Part shown: one piece after another, positions 34,201 to 43,810 of the stretch
How positions within the stretch are numbered: position 1 is the stretch's first letter
Layout: the number at the start of each line of letters is the position of its first letter
Assembly: GCA_947471745.1 (NCBI GenBank)
Contig: CANJKZ010000460.1
Span: forward strand, 487,001-551,000
Direction: 5' to 3'
Source of the DNA: Closterium sp. Naga37s-1
Taxonomy: Eukaryota > Streptophyta > Zygnematophyceae > Desmidiales > Closteriaceae
Length of the DNA: 64,000 nucleotides
The notes under the pieces: model-generated
What the model was told of the DNA's origin: nothing
The model's input: only the letters and a program-made list of their open reading frames with translations
The model's database searches: none
Position numbers and translations under genes: made by a program

Positions 34201-35938
34201 GGTTTTGAGGCTCCAGCATTACACCTCCGTTTGCAGCACTAGCCCCTCTTTTGGAGGGGAAGAACCGGATGTAGACCCTGCAATGGCAGCTGTGTCAGGG
34301 GGAGGGGCCGAAGGCGAAAACTCCCCTTTATTTTGCGACCTAGACCATGTGAAAGAGGTGGTGGATCGGGCAGCGCAATTCGTTTACTTAAGCGAGGCTG
34401 CTTATACGGAGTCAATCAAGAGGCTTGGTAAAGGAAAGTCGCGAGAAGGGGAAGAACGGGCAGCAGCAAAATCGAATCTTGCTGTGCCTATGCTACCAGC
34501 AGCTACATCTGAGGGGGTAGACTGGGGGTTGTCCGTTCCAGATCTTACTAGGGTCATTCCAGGATCAGTTCTCCGAACGTCCGGGCAGGTTGAAAGTTTC
34601 CGGTCGTGGGCAGCGTGTGTCGGGCAGGCGGGGCGGTGGAAATTTGACGGGCGGCCGAGATTTTTACCGTGGCCTTATAAGGGCGCCGGCACGTGTGACA
34701 CTAGAGCAATGGAGACTACAAAGGGGGTGATTGCTGTGAATGAAGCAGATGATGTTGTGAGGAGGGGGGGTGCGCCTAGCGAATGGAAGATTCGCGGGGA
34801 ATTGAAGTATGTTTGGGATGTTCCTAAAGGCAAGTGTGATTATAAGGAGGATGTGGCGAGCGTGGGGATGAGAGAGGAGCGGTATGAGGAGGAGGAAGGA
34901 GGAAGAGGAGGGGGGGAGGAGGGAGATCAGGGGGAGGAGGAAAGTGATTTGCTTGAGGAGGATAATGGGGATGAAGGCGAGGGGGAAGGGGAAGGGGAAG
35001 GGTTTGATTCTCAGCGCCGGCGTCTTTTTGGTTCCGGTGGCAGGGGAAATAGATTCAGCCACAGTAGCAGCAGAAGTAGAAGCAGCAGGGAGCTCGCAGA
35101 TTTCAATCCAGGGGCTGCAGGCAGCAGTACCAACAAGAAGCAGCAGCCGTGGAAACCTTTCGATCCGCGCCGATTCTGCGACCGAGTGGGGCGCGATCGA
35201 ACCCTGGTCTTTGTGGGAGACTCACTGCAGCACCAAGTCTTCCAAGTCTTGATTGACTCCATGCTTCTCGGAGTCCCAAAACCCGTCTCCTCCGAATTCA
35301 ATGAGACAAGGGAGGAGTCTCCGGAATGCAGCGGGTGGGTTATCGGTCCCGCCGCCAAAATTTTCTGCCGGGACGTGACTTTCGGTGATTCCGTCTGCCC
35401 GGGGTTGCGGATGGTGTTTCTCCGGAACGATCATTTGCAGCTGGGGAACCCTCGGGAGTATCTGCATTTCGCTTGGACCCGGGCGCCTGTGCTTCCCGCC
35501 GCCGACGCGATTATACTGAACCGCGGGCCGCACTATAGAGAGGATAACGACTTCGAGCCTCACCTGCGCACGACACTCTTATACCTCCGAAACCGGTTCC
35601 CCGATAAGCTCCTAATTTACCGGAACAGTGCGGGCGGGCACGCAGACTGCCCGAAATTCCACAAGCCAATCGAAAAGCCGCAAGACCCCTCAAAACTCCC
35701 GTTCAACTGGGACAAGTTTCCGCACCAGAACAGGCTGTCCCAGCCAATGGCGGAGCAGCTAGGCATGGCGATGATGGATGTGGAGAGGATGACAGCGCTG
35801 CGACCGGACGGGCACACAGGGCTGCTGACCAAGCTGGACTGCCTGCACTACTGCATGCCCGGGCCGCTGGACTCGTGGGTTCAAGTCCTTAGCAACATGC
35901 TCGAGAAGCTGCTGGCTCCCAGAAGATTAAGAGACTGA
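31283..35938 (+). CDS. GT61 glycosyltransferase fused to a TBL/GDSL-type PC-esterase (1273 aa)
   Basis: Exons 31283-32476, 32651-32833, 33225-33786 and 34056-35938 splice in phases 0, 0 and 1 to 1273 codons plus stop. A hydrophobic segment near residues 35-53 (LFLLPLVTLLLVTCAHCL) fits a Golgi signal anchor. An acidic, disordered stem follows to about residue 200. Residues ~200-700 are GT61-like: FVLRDVFVNHFGQVFN, SHQTVVNLMVARSDQRSYHQ, DWMVVV, MSVEELRNLFSRTALF, HTIFMRPATFVLEL. Residues ~835-1273 are PC-esterase: CVGQAGRWKFD, the nucleophile block FVGDSLQHQVF (GDS near 1034-1036) and the C-terminal block RPDGHTG with DCLHYCMPGPLDSW (D ~1241, H ~1244). An E/G-rich insert lies near 920-960. TBL proteins act in wall polysaccharide O-acetylation and GT61 enzymes add xylose, arabinose or GlcNAc. 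A two-step Golgi enzyme is my inference. The junction lies inside one uninterrupted exon. Confidence 0.9.
32510..32600 (+). repeat. Echo of GT61 exon 2
   Basis: Copy of the exon 2 segment SHQTVVNLMVARSDQRSYHQ (here HKTVVNLMVATSDQRSYHQ), about 90 bp upstream of the real exon and inside intron 1. It ends shortly after VIQRL, where the homology is lost. Confidence 0.88.
33066..33155 (+). repeat. Echo of GT61 exon 3 head
   Basis: Copy of the acceptor and first ~27 codons of exon 3 (LRRMITSILDFDLPWTPFPF). It has an AACAG acceptor of its own, about 160 bp upstream of the real exon at 33225. Confidence 0.9.
33800..33868 (+). repeat. (GAGT)n microsatellite beside the exon 3 donor
   Basis: The donor of exon 3 (T|GTGAGTGTG at 33787) is followed within about 15 bp by some nine GAGT units and a second short run near 33859. 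The tract contains repeated perfect GTGAGT donor words spaced by 4 bp. Confidence 0.9.
33919..33990 (+). repeat. Decayed echo of GT61 exon 4 head
   Basis: TGCAGTGCAAAACCTCTTTT and the following bases parallel the true exon 4 acceptor and head (TGCAGTGCGAAACCTCTTCT) at 34051. It lies about 130 bp upstream inside intron 3 and its reading frame is degraded. Confidence 0.8.
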
Positions 35939-36021
35939 ACGGGAGGAGGGGGAGGAGAGGGAGGAGGGGGGATGGAGAAGGAGAAGCGGGGAAGGGAGGG
36001 GTTTCCCAGGTGGAGGGGGCG

Positions 36022-36504
36022 GAGCAGCTAGGCGTGGCGATGATGGATGTGGAGAGGATGACAGTGCTGCGGCCGGATGGGCACACGGGGCTGCTGACCA
36101 AGCTGGACTGCCTGCACTACTGCATGCCTGGGCCTTTGGATGTGTGGGTGCAGCCTGCAGGTGCTGAGTAACATGCTCGAGAAGCTGCTGGCGCCCAGGA
36201 AGTTTAGGGTTTAGGGGCTGATAGGGGAACAGAGGTGGGACGGGCACCCGGAGCAGCTGGCGAAGCTGGACTGCCTGCACTACTGCATGCCCGGGCCGCT
36301 GGACTCGTGGGTTCAAGTCCTTAGCAACATGCTCGAGAAACTGCTGGCTCTGAGGAGGTTAAGGGACTGAGGGGGGACAGAGAAGGTTGTGAGGAAAGAG
36401 ACAAATGGGAATAAGAGGGAGATAGTTGGCCGATGGACTCATGGGCGCAGGTGCTGAGTAACATGCTCGAGAAAATGCTGGCACCCAGGAGAATGAGGGA
36501 CTGA
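36022..36504 (+). repeat. Three downstream copies of the GT61-esterase 3' end
   Basis: After the stop at 35938 the terminal coding segment recurs three times: 36022-36215 (from AEQLGVAMMDVERM through DCLHYCMPGPLD, one frame disruption before the end), about 36244-36370 (LDCLHYCMPGPLDSWVQVLS to a stop) and about 36428-36504 (WAQVLSNMLEKMLAPRRM to a stop). Lengths fall with distance from the gene. Each keeps its own stop codon, and the second and third keep an open frame in the conserved part. Confidence 0.9.
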
Positions 36505-37173
36505 GGGGGGAAGTATTGGCTTCCACGCAATAGACCATTTAGTAATGTAAAACCTTAGTTGGCTCGGCTCTGCTGCTAGATTGGCTGCACTAGTGCATGG
36601 GGTGTTGGTTCTGGTGCTGCAGATACTGAGGAACTTGCCTTGGTCGGGCTCACAAATGTTGCCCAGATAGTTGCCCAAATGTTTTTGAAAGGAATGCAAG
36701 TGCTGCTTTCTTGTGTGTTGTCAGTAGATTTGTATTCACCTACCTGAGTTCCAGGTGCGTTATAATTTTAGTAGGTACCGGTCTGTAATTTATTTCACAC
36801 TAAAGTACTGTTTGTACCTTACTTGCTTTGAGAAAATAGAACTCGGACACAAAAGGCATCATTTACAGGACAAAAAGGGAAGAGGGTGACTACTTCTGTA
36901 AGAGACAAGAGGGTGGATAGCACTGACAGGCCACCATGGGGAGATGCAGCACTAGGGGAGGAAATGATGCATCTTTGTGTCACCAAAAGTCACAAAAAGA
37001 GTGGATGGCAGAGACGGGGAACTTGGTCAATACCCATCCAACGGAGCAAAACAGGGGTAACCACCCGTCAATTAAAACAGATGGTCAGTAGACAGGCATA
37101 ACCCGTCCCGACCTGCCCCTCCCACGTCCTCTCCCCCTCCCCCTGCCCCTGCCCCTCCCCCTCCCTCTTCCCC
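36505..37173. other. Convergent intergenic region
   Basis: 669 bp between the last esterase-tail copy and the stop of the minus-strand AP2 gene. No gene or recognised repeat. It presumably holds both 3' UTRs. Confidence 0.65.
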
Positions 37174-40100
37174 TCACCTCCACCACATCCTCCTCCTCCC
37201 CTCCCCCCATCTCCCCCACTCCCCCCCCCCCCCGCCCCCTTCCTCATCCTCATCCAACGGCTGAGATAGCGCGCCGGAAATCCTCGTCATCAGATCGCCC
37301 AATCGACGGCTGGATCCTCCTCCCCTTGCCTCCTCCGCTTCCTCCTCTTCCTCCTCCCCCCCTCCCACCATATCTTCTTCTTCCACCTCATCCTCCTCTC
37401 CTGCTACATCCCTAGGTAACCTCTGCGCCGCCCGGCCTGCCCCGGTTTTGTCTGTACCGGGGGAAGGGCCACCTGCACCAGGTGCGGACTGGCCTACTGA
37501 ATACATTCGAAGTATCTCTTCGGCAGGAGAAGCAGTATGGGGTTGGGACCTCTTACCCATTGCACCGCCACCAACACCACCACCACCAGCGGCAGCACGA
37601 GAGCCAGAGCCGTAGAGACTGCTACCGTCCATCCCAACCGCACCAGACCCCATCCCACCACTTCTCATCACACCCCCCATACCACCCCCATACAACTGAT
37701 CCTGCTGCTGCCTCTTCCATCCTCCTCCACCCCCCCACCCGCCCCGTCCCACCCCACCACCCACTCCTCTCCCCTCCTCATCAAACCCCTCCCCAAACCC
37801 CTCATCATCCTCGTCAAAATCTTCCTCATCTTCAAAATCATATCGGCCTCTTTTGAACCCAGCAGCACCACTCCCAACCGCTCCACCCTTCCTCCCTCCC
37901 CCGGAACCTGCAAACCCACCCCCTCCGGGGTTAAAACTCGGCATGCCCCGCTGGTTAGGGGCTAGATGCCCTGACGCAGCCATTGGGGAAGGGTACAAAC
38001 CCCACCGATCCAAACCGTACCCCCCACCACTACCCATAACACTCGCACCCATAACATTCGCCCCCATAACATTCGCCCCCATCACATTTCCCCCCATGAC
38101 CCCACTCCCCATATACCCCCCCATGCCCATCACCCCGCTCCCACCACCCATCATCCCCCCTCCCATATACCCATACCCCCCACTCCCCATTCCTCCACTC
38201 CCATACCTCCCGCCACCAGCAGCACCACCCCCACGCCCCTTCCTCCCAGCAGCAGCACTCTGAGACACCTTCTGAGAGCTAATCGCGCCCCCACCCAGCG
38301 CAGCAACAGTACCTGCCTGCGGCCCTTCCTCTCCTTCCCTCGACCCCACCGGTCCCGCCCCACCCCCTCCTACAAGCCCCCGTGCTCCCACGGGCGACGG
38401 TGCCCTCGCCCTCTTCGACTTATGCCCTAGCTTGTCAATATTATCGAGAAAATACTTCGCCCGTTCCTTCCAGTTGCAGCTCTCGTCTCGGGACCGCCGC
38501 GACTGCAACAACCGGTCTAAAGCATCGTCGTCTAGCGACCGGAAGAACCTCTCGTTGGTTAGAGCTTCTGGGCCGTCGCGGTCGATCAGAGCGCGATCGT
38601 ACGCTGCTGCGGCGTCCTCCTCCGTGGTGTATAATCCGATCTTCCTCACCTTTCCGTGGTCTAGTTTGATCAGCGCCGCCCACTGCTGCTTGTCCGGCAT
38701 CCAGCTCACGCCCTTGAATAGGGACGAGCCACGCCGGCCCTGAAAGACGCTGCTGACGTTGGTGCGGCGCACGTGGGTCAGGAATTCCTCGACTGTCATT
38801 GAGTCGAGACGGGCCTTGTCTTCCTCCCCGAGAGGGTAGTTGGTGGGGGCTGTCGGTCCCTTGAGTCGATACGCCACCCTGTGGAACGGGAAGGGGAAGC
38901 AACCAGGAATAGGAAACAAATGAGAGGCCTATTCCTCGACTGCCATTGAGCCGAGACGAGCTTTGTCTTACTCCCCGAGAGGGTAGTTGGTGGGGGCTGT
39001 AGGTCCCTTGAGTCGATAAGCCACCCTGGAGAAATGGTAGGGAAAAACGAACATGGCAAGGCGAATCAGAGCCAGCAACAAACACAGCATTCGGCCCTAC
39101 TTATCATGAGATCACGCTGCTTCGTTCACAGTACACCGCTGCCCACAGTTATACCTCCTGGTGACTGTTGAGTCGACTCAAAAACCGCTTTGCATTCAAA
39201 TCCACCCTGGAACATCAGGAATCGGAGCACACAAGGAGCACACGAGGAGCACAATGGGAGCACACGGGGAGCACAAGAGGAGAGTAGAACTTACTTGTGA
39301 TGAAGCAGCTGCTCTTGTACACAATGGGAGCACAAGCCGTGCTGCTTCTTCCTCTGTATTCCACTGCCCGTAGTCATACCGCCTAGAGGCTGTTAAGTCA
39401 GTACAAAAGCCACCTCATACTCCCAACCACAGCACTTACTTGTCATGAATCCGTGCTGCTGCTTCCTCTGTATTCCGCTGCCCGTAGTTATACCGGCTGG
39501 TGACTGTTGAGTCAACTCAAAGCCACCTCATTGTATTCACAACCACAGCACTTACTTGTCATGTAGCCTTGCCGCTTCCTCCTCTGTATACCGCTGCCCG
39601 TAGTTATACCTCCGCTGCCCCGACATCAGAAACGCCTCCCACGCCCTCGTCCTCCCTTTAAACTCCACCCCCATATACTTCTAAAAGAGCCACCCTGTAC
39701 TCACAACCACAGCACATACTTGTCATGAAGCCGAGCTGCCTCTTTTTCTGTATACCGCTGCCCATAGTTATACCGCCGCTGCCCCGACATCAGAAACGCC
39801 TCCCACGCCCTCGTCCGCCCCTTAAACTCCACGCCCATATACTTCTCAGATAACCTATTCTTCTCCTCCTCCGGATGCTCATGTATCCTCGGCCGCCCCC
39901 TGGGCCTCTTCCCTGAGTAAGTCTGTAACCCAGAGGAATCTGGGGCACCGAAGGATGAAGTAGGGGCGGCTAGGGTGGAAACGGTGCTGATTTGGAGGGC
40001 GGACGGGGCGGAGCCTGGGGTGAGGGGGAGGCGGGAGGGGCCTTGAGAAGGGGTTATTGCACCTGCATCCCCCTCCTGCCCTGGTCCCTTGGCTGGAGTC

Positions 40101-42603
40101 TTAGACCCATCCCCTCCTCCTCCTTCTCCTTCTCCCCCTTCAGTTTTGTCGTCATCCCCTTCTACAGTGTCCATCCAATCACGGCCAGGCGCGCCCCCAG
40201 CACCCTCCCCACTGCCTCCATTCCCCCCGCTCTCTCCCCCTTCATTCCCCTCCTCATCCGCATTCAACTCCAACATCACATCATCATCCTCATCCTCCTC
40301 TCCCTCGCCCTCCCCCTCTCCCGCGCCCCCTGCGCTCCCCCCCGCAGCCCCCGCCCCCGCCCCAGGCCCAGCCTCCGCAGCAGCCAGTAGTTGCTCTACA
40401 GATGCATGTGCGTTCCCCAGCTCATCCGCCCCAACTTCCCCGCCCTTCCCGCCCGCGCCCTTCTTTCCCGCCCCGCCGTCCCCACTAGCACCTTCCCCGT
40501 CGGCGTTCCCTGCTCCTTCAGCCACCTCCCTAGCTGTCGTCTCACAAAACTCATCCCAGTCCCCTTCAGCATCCCCCCCTCCTTCCCCACCGCCAGCAGC
40601 ATCGTCCCCATCGTCTAGCCCAGCCATTTCCAGGTCTATTGCAAGAGACCCTTCCTCCTCGCCCTCCCCCTTCCCCTTCCCACCACCTTCCCCATTGCCA
40701 CTAGGACCACCACCAGCGCCACCAGCAGCGCCAGCAGGAACAAGCGTGCTCAATCCCTTCTCGTCACCCCCAGGAACAACCCCCTCCATCCACCCCACAA
40801 TCTCCCCCTGTTCCCACTCATTCGCCATCCATTCTTCTATCTGTTCCAACTCCTCTGCTCTTGGCGCCGGCACCCACTCCTCCTTCCCCTCCTCCTTACC
40901 CCCTCCGTTAGACGCATCCCCAGCTGCTGCTCCCCCTCCTTCTCCCTCGCCTCCTCCCCCTTCCCCTTCCGCTGCTCCTGCCCCTAACTCTGCAGCAGCA
41001 CCACCAGCACCATCACCAGCAGCACCAGTACCATCACCACCGGAGATCCCCAGTTTAGCTGCTTCGACAGAACCACCCAACGACGCCACCAGCCTGTTTC
41101 TCCGCTCCTCCCGCGCTAGATGGGTGATCGGCGGACGCCCCCTCCCCCGCCCGCGCCCACGCCCTCCCCTCCCTGCCCCTCTCCCCGCATCCCCGCCAAT
41201 CCCTCCCCCCGCGGCACGTATAAACGCCTCCTCCTGTCCCTTTATAGGAATCTCCGTTACTGTCACCTGCGCGTGGTTCAACCCGTCCACAAACTTCGCG
41301 TTAGTCATCACATGCACCCCACGGACCTCCACAATCGTCCGATCATACGCAGCTGCCGCCTCCTCTTCTGCATCATACAACCCGATCTTCGAGAACCGGT
41401 TTCCCACGCGGATTGCGGCGATCCATTTCTGCTCCTGTGGGCCCCACTTGACGCCCTTGTAGATGGACGGACAGGATCGCGAGCGGAAGCTGCGGACGAA
41501 GGTCTTGCGCAGGTGCAGATGGAAATCGTCCTTGGTCATCTGCTCTAGCTCGAGCTTCTCAGCCGCGGACAGGCCGAAGTTGAGCACTGCTGACGTGCCT
41601 CGGAACTTGTAGGCCATTCTGAGAAAGAAGCGAAGGAAGGGAGGGGGGGGAGCACGCAGGAAGACGGGAGGGGAAGAGTGGCATGAGAGGTGCAGGTGGA
41701 AATCGTCCTTGGTCATCTGCTCGAGTTCGAGTTTCTCAGCGGCAGATAGGCCGAAGTTGAGCACTGCTGACGTGCCTCGGAACTTGTAGGCCATCCTGGC
41801 ATGGGCGCATACCGAGGGTAAGGAAGGGATAAGGTAGGAGGGAGGGAGGAACGTGTAGGCACACACATGAACACGTGAGGTGCAGGTGGAAACCGCCCTT
41901 GGTCATGTGCTCTAGGTCGAGCTTATCAGCTGCAGACGGACCCATGTAGAGCACCATCTCCCACACGCCCTTGCCCTTGTTGTGCATCACTCCTGTTAAA
42001 TCGACTGGACGCCTTTTGAGTCGACTCAAAAGTCTTCCCACCTGCAGACGGACCCATACAGAGCACCACCTCCCACACGCCCTTGCCCTTGTTTTGCATC
42101 ACTCCCAACTGCGTCCTTCCTCGGAGAAACGGCTTGGGGCCGATATAGAGCACCATCTCCCACACGCCCTTGTCCTTGTTGTGCATCACTCCCCAGCGGA
42201 GCTTGCCCGCCCACCCCGCCACCAGCTCGCTACCTGCAAGCAGAGAGCAGAAGACGAAGGAGAAGAAAAAAGCACAAGACATGGGGCGGCAATGCATGTT
42301 TATTACATAAGTAGCGCACACGCGGGGGATGCTAGCAACTTACACCATCAGTTAAGATCTAGATGAACGGATGGTATCATAACGGACAGAGGGCCCAAGT
42401 CAACAAGAATGTCATAAATTGTTTAAAACAATCATAAGAATTGTTACCTGGAGGCAACTGGGTTGCGGGGACGATGGAAACCGACTTGGCGGAGGCTCCA
42501 CCTGGTGAGAGCCCGGGTTAATAAGTGAGGAAAGTGAGTGCCCGGGTTAATAAGGGAAGTGAAAGGCAGGAGGAAATAAGTGAGTACCTAACAGGTTAAC
42601 CAT
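37174..42603 (-). CDS. AP2-domain protein with four AP2 domains (1265 aa model)
   Basis: Exons, 5' to 3': 42588-42603, 42448-42501, 42110-42233, 39720-41618, 37174-38878. The phases agree and the total is 1265 codons plus stop. AP2 units: R1 near residues 30-75 (RWGVMHNKDKGVWEMVLY), which lacks the usual EEAA-x-x-YD helix segment; R2 ~115-175 (SIYKGVKW, WIAAIRVGNRFSKIGLYDAE, AAAYDR) after the euAP2-like linker LEQMTKDDFHLHLR; R3 ~655-712 (KYMGVEFKGRTRAWEAFL, EAARLHDK) completed across an intron by VAYRLKGPTAPTNY; R4 ~750-810 (SLFKGVSWMPDKQQWAALI, GLYTTEEDAAAAYDRAL). Acidic E/G/A-rich disorder separates R2 from R3. AT-hook-like RGRGRGRPP and RPRGRPRIH occur, and a Gly/Met-rich tail follows R4. 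A nuclear DNA-binding regulator is likely. The 16-nt first exon and the donor of exon 3 are the least certain calls. A downstream start is possible. Confidence 0.78.
38940..39680 (-). repeat. Echoes filling the last intron of the four-AP2 gene
   Basis: Intron 38879-39719 holds tail echoes of the R3 exon at about 39540-39680 (KYMGVEFKGRTRAWEAFLMS, full to HDK), 39444-39504 (RYNYGQRNTEEAAARIHDK), 39298-39384 (RYDYGQWNTEEEAARL) and 39100-39156 (RYNCGQR, degraded). One head echo of the R4 exon (VAYRLKGPTAPTNYPLGE, then a stop) lies at about 38940-39025. Divergence grows with distance from the parent exon. Most of the intron is made of such copies. Confidence 0.88.
41688..42105 (-). repeat. Echoes in the R1-R2 intron of the four-AP2 gene
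   Basis: Between the R1 exon and the exon starting at 41618 lie two R1 tail copies at about 42040-42105 (GVMQNKGKGVWEVVLCMG) and 41935-41995 (GVMHNKGKGVWEMVLYMG). Two head copies of the next exon lie at about 41879-41940 (KLDLEHMTKGGFHLHL) and 41688-41794 (AYKFRGTSAVLNFGLSAAEK onward). The 41935-41995 and 41879-41940 pieces abut, so a tail echo and a head echo meet directly. Confidence 0.85.
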
Positions 42604-42821
42604 TATCCTTGTGTTTGGTTAACAATAGCGAAAGGGCGGAAAAGGGTTGTGACGGAAAACGATGAAGGACGAGGTGAAGGGGGAGCGGGGGGCGGGTAGA
42701 GGGTGGGAGGGTGGGGGGAAGGGGGAAGAGGGGGCTGAAAGAGGTAATGCGATAACGGAAAAGGGTGGAGGAGAGAGGAGGGCTAGGGATTGAGGCGACG
42801 TCAAACAAGCGAGAAACAGAA
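42604..42821. other. Short intergenic gap between the tandem AP2 genes
   Basis: 218 bp between the stop of the 220-aa AP2 gene and the proposed start of the four-AP2 gene, both on the minus strand. The minus strand is strongly pyrimidine-rich (CCCTCTTCCCCC-type). It must hold the 3' end of one gene and the promoter of the other, unless both are co-transcribed. Confidence 0.6.
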
Positions 42822-43810
42822 TCACAGGAGCTTCGTCGCACCTTCCATCTCGGCGACTCGCGACAGGATCACCGCGTCGCGCAGCCCCTCGAGGTCCATG
42901 AGCGTCTCGACTTTGATACACCCGCCGAAGATCATCGCGTTCGTGATCGCACGGTCGCCGTCGCGTCGCAGCAGCGCGCGATCGACGGCGGCCACCTCCT
43001 CTGTCTTGCTCCGCTTGATCTTCCGCGTGATCCCGCCCATGTTCACCTGCGCCACCCATCCGCCATAGTCTTCGTACCAGCTCACGCCGATGTAATTCGA
43101 GCTCCATCCTTTTCGGAAGCTCAAATTGAAGTTGTCCTTTTTTATTATGGCGAGAAATTCGCGGTCGGAGAGAGCGTCTAGGGCTCGTTTCTCGGCGAGC
43201 GTGAGACCGAGATTGAGCGTCTCGGCGTTACCGTGAACCTTGTAGGCGAACCTGCCGTGGATTGAAACGAAATAAACAACGGGGTGCAGAGGCGAGAATA
43301 GAAAGAGGAGAACGGTGAATGACGGTTTCGACGCGTGGAGGAGCGACGGCAGAATACCACATGAGAGATATTGTGCAGCAATAGCTGTCGTGGTGGAATA
43401 TCTGGTGATAATGAAAATACAAGGATTGCCGCACTTGTCATAGAGCGACGCCGCCTCCTCTTGCGTCGGACGAACGCCCAGCACGACGGTTTTGCCGCGC
43501 GACGCGTACTTGACGAGCCAGCCGCGGACATGCTTCTGCACTCCCTTGTACTTAAGGCTCTGATCGTCGCGGTCGAATAGCCTCTCGCGCGTGCCTTGCC
43601 GGCTGAAGGAGAAACGTACGAATAATTAACAATAATTAAAATAAAAAAGGAATCCAAACCGCGAACAACTGCACCGGCATATGCCAGCGAAGGAGTCGAC
43701 ACGAGCCAATGGAAAGGTGTAGGAATTTCTAGCGAGGCAAATTACCTCCCACCGAGCTTTGGCAATGGCTCCTCGGGAAGGCTCCACCCGTATGGTCCCC
43801 CTCGCATCAT
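42822..43810 (-). CDS. Double-AP2-domain protein (220 aa)
   Basis: Exons 43746-43810, 43435-43602 and 42822-43251 give 220 codons plus stop with matching phases. The start MMRGGPYGWSLPEEPLPKLG is at 43810; the second ATG is equally possible. The first AP2 unit is LKYKGVQKHVRGWLVKYASR, RPTQEEAASLYDK, completed after the intron by FAYKVHGNAETLNLG. The linker ALSDREFLAIIKKDNFNLSF resembles the R1-R2 linker of euAP2 proteins. The second unit is SNYIGVSWYEDYGGWVAQVN, VDRALLRRDGDRAITNAMIF; around TEEVAAVDRA it is one or two residues shorter than usual, which may weaken the DNA-binding fold. The exon split inside the first AP2 unit (YD|K then (F/V)AY) is in the same place as in R3 of the neighbouring gene, which supports descent by duplication. 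Confidence 0.82.

Noticed and set aside
40089-41462. Plus-strand 457-codon Pro/Ser-rich frame
   Set aside because: Antisense of the acidic Gly/Glu/Ala-rich region of the four-AP2 gene.
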